Origin: Stenotrophomonas maltophilia | GTDB taxonomy: Bacteria; Pseudomonadota; Gammaproteobacteria; Xanthomonadales; Xanthomonadaceae | DNA: 64,000 nt | NCBI RefSeq assembly: GCF_003205835.1 | Contig: NZ_CP029773.1 | Coordinates: forward strand, 590,501-654,500 | Direction: 5' to 3' | Shown here: in pieces, positions 59,021-64,000 of the stretch | Numbering within the stretch: the first letter of the stretch is position 1 | Layout: each line of letters begins with the position of its first letter | Made by a program: the position numbers and the translations under genes | Notes under the pieces: model-generated | The model's database searches: none | Told to the model about the DNA's origin: nothing | Seen by the model: the letters and a program-made list of their open reading frames with translations, nothing else

Positions 59021-59059
59021 GGGGTCGGATCCCTTTCCGACGGAAAGGGCTCTGACCCC
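59021..59059 (+). repeat. GGGGTC...GACCCC dispersed palindrome, copy 1
   Basis: GGGGTCGGATCCCTTTCCGA then CGGAAAGGGCTCTGACCCC. Imperfect inverted repeat lying before glyA. Confidence 0.75.
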
Positions 59060-59090
59060 ACACCCTCAATCGAAACCATACGGGGCCGGA

Positions 59091-59113
59091 TTCCTTCGGG
59101 GATGCCGGCCCCG
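59091..59113 (+). terminator. Hairpin before glyA, possible terminator of the RcnB-like gene
   Basis: CGGGGCCGG/CCGGCCCCG stem followed by TCCGTTTCGG. No clean T-run, so weak. Confidence 0.35.
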
Positions 59114-59145
59114 TCCGTTTCGGCCCCAGCAGGCCGGTGCGGGGC

Positions 59146-59151
59146 TACAAT
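59146..59151 (+). promoter_or_regulatory. Candidate -10 box for glyA
   Basis: TACAAT, 46 bp before the glyA start. The same hexamer stands before purL and lptF. No clear -35. Confidence 0.35.
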
Positions 59152-59196
59152 CGGGGGCTGAGTCGTACCCCTTTTCCCTGCCTGCTGGAGTACCCG

Positions 59197-60450
<1,254 letters not shown>

Positions 60451-60458
60451 TTGCAGCA

Positions 60459-60498
60459 GGGGTCAGAGCCCTTTCCTGACGGAAAGGGATCCGACCCC
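60459..60498 (-). repeat. GGGGTC...GACCCC dispersed palindrome, copy 2
   Basis: GGGGTCAGAGCCCTTTCCTG then ACGGAAAGGGATCCGACCCC. Inverted relative to copies 1 and 3; it begins 9 nt after the glyA stop. Confidence 0.75.
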
Positions 60499-60516
60499 GA
60501 AGCCCGGATCGAAGCA

Positions 60517-60555
60517 GGGGTCGGATCCCTTCCCGCAGGGAAGGGCTCTGACCCC
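60517..60555 (+). repeat. GGGGTC...GACCCC dispersed palindrome, copy 3
   Basis: GGGGTCGGATCCCTTCCCGC then AGGGAAGGGCTCTGACCCC. Same orientation as copy 1; together with copy 2 it forms a head-to-head pair. Confidence 0.75.
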
Positions 60556-60574
60556 GGTATCGGAGCAACCGCGC

Positions 60575-60994
60575 ATGGATGAGCGCCACCTCAAGTACCT
60601 GTACACCGCGCTGGCGGTGCTGTTCGGCCTGCCCAGCCTGGCGATGGGCGGCGCGGCGGCGACGATGCTGCTGCTGATGGGGCTGGGCCAGTTTGGTCAT
60701 GGCACGCTGGCCTCGGTAACGGTGATGCCGCTGTGGGGCCTGGCCGGCATTGCCGGCTGCCTGGCCTGGTTGTGGCTCAGCGCGGGTTTTCTGCTGCAGG
60801 GGCGTGCTGGGCTGCACGTGCACCGCCTCTGGTGGTGGATGCTGCTGGCGGGCGGTCTCGCCGCCTTGCCCCCGCTGGGGCTGGCGCTGTGGTGGGGCAT
60901 CGCCGTGCACGGCGAAGGCCTCGGCTTGTTGCTGCTGGGCCCGTCAATGCTGGTGCCGGCTGCGATGCTGGTGTGGATCAAACGCCGCGGATGA
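60575..60994 (+). CDS. Small four-helix membrane protein, paralogue A
   Basis: 139 residues, not recognised. Begins MDERHLKYLYTALAVLFGLP and has four predicted membrane helices (about 9-38, 45-68, 78-98 and 105-130). No catalytic motif. The following gene has the same start (MDER), size and helix pattern, so the two look like a tandem duplication. The long frame to 60311 runs across glyA and the repeats and is rejected. Confidence 0.7.
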   Translation: MDERHLKYLYTALAVLFGLPSLAMGGAAATMLLLMGLGQFGHGTLASVTVMPLWGLAGIAGCLAWLWLSAGFLLQGRAGLHVHRLWWWMLLAGGLAALPPLGLALWWGIAVHGEGLGLLLLGPSMLVPAAMLVWIKRRG

Positions 60995-61021
60995 TGCGGC
61001 CCAGGGAAGGAAACCGAACGC

Positions 61022-61471
61022 ATGGATGAGCGTCTGCACAAACGCTGGATGGCCATTGCCGGCCTGTTGGTGGGCCTGCCAACGGTGGCCGCCGGAGGCA
61101 CGGGTGCCGTGCTGGGTCTGATGGTCGTATGGGATGGCAAGTACCTGACCGGTGACGAGTACAGGATCCTGCTGCTGTGGTCGTCGGCCGGGATCATCGG
61201 CCTGCTGTCGTGGTTGTGGCTGAGCGGCCTGTTCCTGTGGCGCGGTGTCAGCGGCCTGCGCCAATCGCCGGTTGTCGCCTGGGTCGGCCTGGCGCTGGGG
61301 ACCCTGGCCGCGCTGGGCGTGGTTGGCGCCACGCTGTACTTCACCTTCAAGCACGGGGAGATCTCGACCCTGGCCTTCCTCGGGTTCGGCCCGCCGTTGC
61401 TGGTGATGGCAGGGCATCTGGCGTGGCTGCGTTGGGCGCGCGCGGCCTCGGCGCCGCCGGCACCCGGTTGA
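61022..61471 (+). CDS. Small four-helix membrane protein, paralogue B
   Basis: 149 residues, not recognised. MDERLHKRWMAIAGLLVGLP followed by four predicted helices. It shares with paralogue A the N-terminal MDER-K, LPTVAAGGTGA versus LPSLAMGGAAA, and GIIGLLSWLWLSGLFL versus GIAGCLAWLWLSAGFL. Starts 27 nt downstream; likely co-transcribed. A short Pro/Ala tail follows the last helix. Confidence 0.75.
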   Translation: MDERLHKRWMAIAGLLVGLPTVAAGGTGAVLGLMVVWDGKYLTGDEYRILLLWSSAGIIGLLSWLWLSGLFLWRGVSGLRQSPVVAWVGLALGTLAALGVVGATLYFTFKHGEISTLAFLGFGPPLLVMAGHLAWLRWARAASAPPAPG

Positions 61472-61557
61472 ACGCGCAGCGCTGACCGCGCTGGCGGTTC
61501 TGTTCGGCCGAAATGCAGGCACTTCCGCGCAGACAGCATTTGCTGCGGGGCCCTTTC

Positions 61558-61608
61558 TCAGGTACCTTTGCGACGCTGCCATGACCGTGGCAATAGGTAC
61601 TTTCCTGA
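61558..61608 (+). promoter_or_regulatory. Inverted-repeat leader before nrdR
   Basis: TCAGGTACC pairs loosely with GGTACTTTCCTGA, enclosing a TGCC/GGCA hairpin. It ends 12 nt before the nrdR start. A promoter is not evident. Confidence 0.35.
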
Positions 61609-61620
61609 GCCAGGCGTTCC

Positions 61621-62142
61621 ATGCACTGCCCCTTCTGCCAACATGCCGATACCCGGGTCATCGACTCGCGCGTCTCCGAAGACGGCGCGACGATCCGTCG
61701 TCGGCGTGAATGCGAAGCCTGTGGCGAGCGCTTCAGCACCATGGAAACGGTGGAGTTGAAACTGCCCGCCATCGTCAAGAGCGATGGCACTCGTGAAGCA
61801 TTCGACCAGCGCAAGGTCCGCGCCGGCTTCGACCGCGCGCTGCAGAAGCGTGCGGTGGCCGAAGACAAGATCGAGGCGGCGGTACGCGCCGTGGTCCACC
61901 AGCTGCGCATCAGCGGCGAGCGCGAAGTGCCCTCGATCAAGGTCGGCGAGTTCGTCATGAACGAACTGCGCAAGCTCGACCATGTCGGCTACGTGCGCTT
62001 CGCGTCGGTCTACCGCAGCTTCGAGGACGTCGCCGATTTCCGCGAGGAGATCGAGAAGCTGGAGCGCGACCTGCCATCCAGTACCGAACAGCTGCAGCTG
62101 CTGGGCGACGTGATCGCACTGACCAAGAAGAAGAAGGGCTGA
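61621..62142 (+). CDS. nrdR: Transcriptional regulator NrdR
   Basis: 173 residues. Nucleotide-sensing repressor of ribonucleotide reductase genes. N-terminal zinc ribbon with Cys pairs CPFC and CEAC ([32 protein letters not shown]), then the ATP-cone domain ([20 protein letters not shown] to [11 protein letters not shown]). Length and motifs are full-length. The gene stands before ribD, a frequent neighbourhood (nrdR-ribD) in gammaproteobacteria. No NrdR box was looked for elsewhere since no nrd genes lie in the window. Confidence 0.97.
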   Translation: MHCPFCQHADTRVIDSRVSEDGATIRRRRECEACGERFSTMETVELKLPAIVKSDGTREAFDQRKVRAGFDRALQKRAVAEDKIEAAVRAVVHQLRISGEREVPSIKVGEFVMNELRKLDHVGYVRFASVYRSFEDVADFREEIEKLERDLPSSTEQLQLLGDVIALTKKKKG

Positions 62143-62149
62143 CGCCCCG

Positions 62150-62244
62150 GTAGATGCCAACCTTGGTTGGCACAGATATCTGCTTCGGTGGGTGCCCACC
62201 TTGGTTGGCACAGTGGCGCCCATCCACGCATGGCGTGGATCTAC
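62150..62244. repeat. Cluster of three SMAG-type palindromes
   Basis: GTAGATGCCAACCTTGGTTG with GGCA at 62150-62172; GTGCCCACCTTGGTTGGCAC at 62192-62211; ATCCACGCATGGCGTGGAT closed by CTAC at 62222-62244. They fill most of the nrdR-ribD gap. No FMN riboswitch is seen. Confidence 0.85.
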
Positions 62245-62273
62245 ACCGCCACCAACGGCGCTACCATGGCCGC

Positions 62274-63359
62274 ATGACCGCCCCGTTCTCCGTTCTCGAC
62301 CACCTGCACATCGCCAACGCACTGCGTCTGGCCGAGCGTGCCGCCTACACCACCCGCCCCAACCCGATGGTCGGCTGCGTGATCGCCCACGGCGAACGCG
62401 TGGTCGGGCAGGGCTGGCACCAGCGTGCCGGTGGACCGCACGCCGAAGTGTTCGCGCTGCGCGAGGCCGGAAGCGAGGCGCGCGGTGCCACCGCCTACGT
62501 CACCCTGGAACCGTGCGCGCACTACGGGCGCACACCGCCGTGTGCGCTGGCCTTGATCGAAGCGGGTGTGTCGCGCGTCGTTGCCGCGATGCGCGATCCG
62601 TTCCCGAAGGTCGATGGTGGTGGCTTCGATCTGCTGCGCAATGCCGGCATCGAGGTTGCCGAAGGACTGATGGCGACGCAGGCACGTGAGCTCAACAAGG
62701 GCTTCCTGTCGCGTGTGGAGCGCAACCGGCCGTGGCTGCGGGTGAAGCTGGCGGCCAGCCTCGACGGTCGCACCGCGATGGCCGATGGTCGCTCCAAGTG
62801 GATCACCGGCCCGGCCGCGCGCGAAGACGTGCAGCACTGGCGCGCGCGCGCAGGTGCGATCCTGACCGGCGCCGATACCGTGCTGGCCGACGACCCGATG
62901 CTGACCGTGCGCCTGGCCGATACCGAGGTGATGCCGCCACTGCGCGTAGTGCTGGATTCGCGCCTGCGCTCACTGGAGTGCAGCCGTGTGCGCGAGGGCG
63001 GGGCACCGACGCTGTACCTGCACGATGCAGCGGTGAGTGCACCGGATGCGGCCGACGCAGAATTTTCCAGCGTGCCCAGTGTTGACGGCCGTCTCGATCT
63101 TGGCGCGGTGCTGGCACTGCTGGCCGAGCGCGGCATCAACGAAGTGCATACCGAAGCCGGCGCGACGCTGGCCGGTGCCTTGCTGCGCGGCGGCTGGGTG
63201 GACGAACTGCTGCTGTACCAGGCGCCTACGCTGTTGGGCGACAACGGACGCCCGCTGCTGGCCGGCCTTGGCATCGATGCCATGGACCAGCAGCGTCGCC
63301 TGCGTGTCGTGGACCAGCGCCAGGTTGGTGAGGACATCAGGCTGCTGCTGCGCCCGTGA
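62274..63359 (+). CDS. ribD: Bifunctional riboflavin deaminase/reductase
   Basis: 361 residues. Two early riboflavin steps: deamination and reduction of the pyrimidine intermediate. N-terminal deaminase domain with zinc motifs HAEVFAL and PCAHYGRTPPC (TTRPNPMVGCVI, TLEPCAHYGRTPPC); C-terminal reductase domain with RVKLAASLDGRTAMADGRSKWITG, GADTVLADDPMLTVRL and EAGATLAGALLRGGWVDEL. Start MTAPFSVLDHLHIANALRLA follows TACCATGG; the frame opens 120 nt earlier inside the REP cluster, which is rejected. The other rib genes are not in the window. Confidence 0.96.
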   Translation: MTAPFSVLDHLHIANALRLAERAAYTTRPNPMVGCVIAHGERVVGQGWHQRAGGPHAEVFALREAGSEARGATAYVTLEPCAHYGRTPPCALALIEAGVSRVVAAMRDPFPKVDGGGFDLLRNAGIEVAEGLMATQARELNKGFLSRVERNRPWLRVKLAASLDGRTAMADGRSKWITGPAAREDVQHWRARAGAILTGADTVLADDPMLTVRLADTEVMPPLRVVLDSRLRSLECSRVREGGAPTLYLHDAAVSAPDAADAEFSSVPSVDGRLDLGAVLALLAERGINEVHTEAGATLAGALLRGGWVDELLLYQAPTLLGDNGRPLLAGLGIDAMDQQRRLRVVDQRQVGEDIRLLLRP

Positions 63360-63394
63360 GGCAATGACGCGAAGCAGGGGCGACGCCCTTGTCG

Positions 63395-63790
63395 TCAGGC
63401 ATCTTCGTCGTCTTCTTCGCCGACCGGGCACTGGCCCTTCCACTGCTGCTTCCACAGGGCATGCAGGTTGCGGCAGTACGCGCCCAGTGCCTCGCCCGGC
63501 AGTTTCTTCGCCTTCAATCGCAGCTGGTGACGGGTAAAGCCGTCGTCGTACTCATGGGGCAACACCAACACGGCACACTGATCGTGATACATCAGGAACG
63601 CGTGGCAGTCGTCGTCTTCGCTCATCCACGCATCCAGCTGCCTGTCGCTCAGCAGGGTTGACTCGAAGGCAACCGCTGGGATGACCGAGAAGGTCGTAAT
63701 CCTGGACTTGGGAGCTTTGGCTTGCCCGCACGCCACAAGCGCCAGCAGCGCCATCAGCATGACCGTGGTCGACGTCGTGCGGTGTTTCAT
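63395..63790 (-). CDS. Small predicted lipoprotein
   Basis: 131 residues, not recognised. Signal peptide MKHRTTSTTVMLMALLALVACG with a lipobox-like LVAC. Mature part has two Cys pairs (DDCHAFLMYHDQCAVLV and YCRNLHALWKQQWKGQC) that may form disulfides, and an acidic tail EEDDEDA. The frame opens at 63829 but MKHRTT at 63790 fits a signal peptide. Convergent with ribD, 35 nt apart, without a clear terminator. Confidence 0.75.
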   Translation of the reverse strand: MKHRTTSTTVMLMALLALVACGQAKAPKSRITTFSVIPAVAFESTLLSDRQLDAWMSEDDDCHAFLMYHDQCAVLVLPHEYDDGFTRHQLRLKAKKLPGEALGAYCRNLHALWKQQWKGQCPVGEEDDEDA

Positions 63791-63884
63791 GCGGTTGCCC
63801 CGATGGAAGAGGGCAACAGCATTGACCATGCGGGCCGCACAGGGCCATGCAACGGTTCTGAAAGTGCGTGCAGGTGGCCACAGC

Positions 63885-64000
63885 CTACCGGCACTCAGGG
63901 GTCCAAAGTGCCTGCATTCTTGGGCGGAAGGCCACGCATTGCTGCAGCAGCTCCGCCTCGGGAATCTGCTGTCGTTGCTTGCTCAGGGTACTGGCCAGTT
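63885..64000 (-). CDS. C-terminal end of an unidentified gene (cut by window edge)
   Basis: A reverse-strand frame from the window edge reads LASTLSKQRQQIPEAELLQQ and CVAFRPRMQALWTPECR before TAG. Third positions are mostly G/C as in neighbouring genes, and the other two frames read badly. Only 38 residues are visible; no family can be named. Confidence 0.5.
   Translation of the reverse strand, partial: LASTLSKQRQQIPEAELLQQCVAFRPRMQALWTPECR

Noticed and set aside
62150..62273. Possible FMN riboswitch before ribD
   Set aside because: The space is filled by three REP palindromes; no RFN-like multi-helix consensus is seen.

Overview
The window reads as a chromosomal segment of a high-GC gammaproteobacterium of the Xanthomonadales, very probably the Stenotrophomonas maltophilia complex. 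The reasons are an 11-gene type II secretion operon in the Xps order E-F-G-H-I-J-K-L-M-N-D, an SMF-1-type fimbrial operon, a StmPr1-type subtilase next to the secretion genes, and many GTAG-headed palindromes of the SMAG (REP-like) type. The assignment is by pattern recognition; no search was run.

Layout. 1-6.7 kb: a reverse-strand housekeeping run (pepA, holC, a Pmp3-like peptide, valS cut by the window edge), facing lptF-lptG, a lipoprotein and an RDD protein. 6.8-10.9 kb: xerD-dsbC, then a secreted GH18 chitinase on the reverse strand with a NagR-like operator upstream. 10.9-11.6 kb: non-coding, with two copies of a composite palindromic element. 11.7-15.6 kb: purL. 16-25.2 kb: a 2,393-residue trimeric autotransporter adhesin and the subtilase. 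25.3-36 kb: the type II secretion operon. 36-36.6 kb: two more copies of the composite element, in the same paired arrangement. 36.6-39.6 kb: two family-2 glycosyltransferases and pncB. 39.6-45.5 kb: an orphan pilin-like gene facing the smf chaperone-usher operon (pilin, chaperone, usher, adhesin). 45.7-55.1 kb: a tightly coupled exopolysaccharide operon with a UDP-GlcNAc 2-epimerase, a BcsB-like protein, an NfrB-type synthase with a C-terminal MshEN-like region and an NfrA-type outer-membrane protein, met tail to tail by a putative glycoside-hydrolase lipoprotein. 55.2-64 kb: an NCS2/AzgA permease, ettA, an RcnB-like protein, glyA, two paralogous membrane proteins, nrdR, ribD, a small lipoprotein and a partial gene.

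The window is rich in surface functions: adhesin, fimbriae, an exopolysaccharide system that in E. coli is the phage N4 receptor pathway, a type II secretion machine, and two likely exported hydrolases (protease and chitinase). The most notable items are the NfrA/NfrB-type glycan locus with its own epimerase, the four composite palindromes (constant 52-nt core, perfect or nearly perfect 25-26-nt arms whose sequence varies between copies), and several operator-like dyads: NagR-like before the chitinase, Clp/CRP-like before the adhesin, and a pair of related dyads in the divergent ettA region. No tRNA, rRNA, CRISPR array, prophage or transposase gene was recognised.
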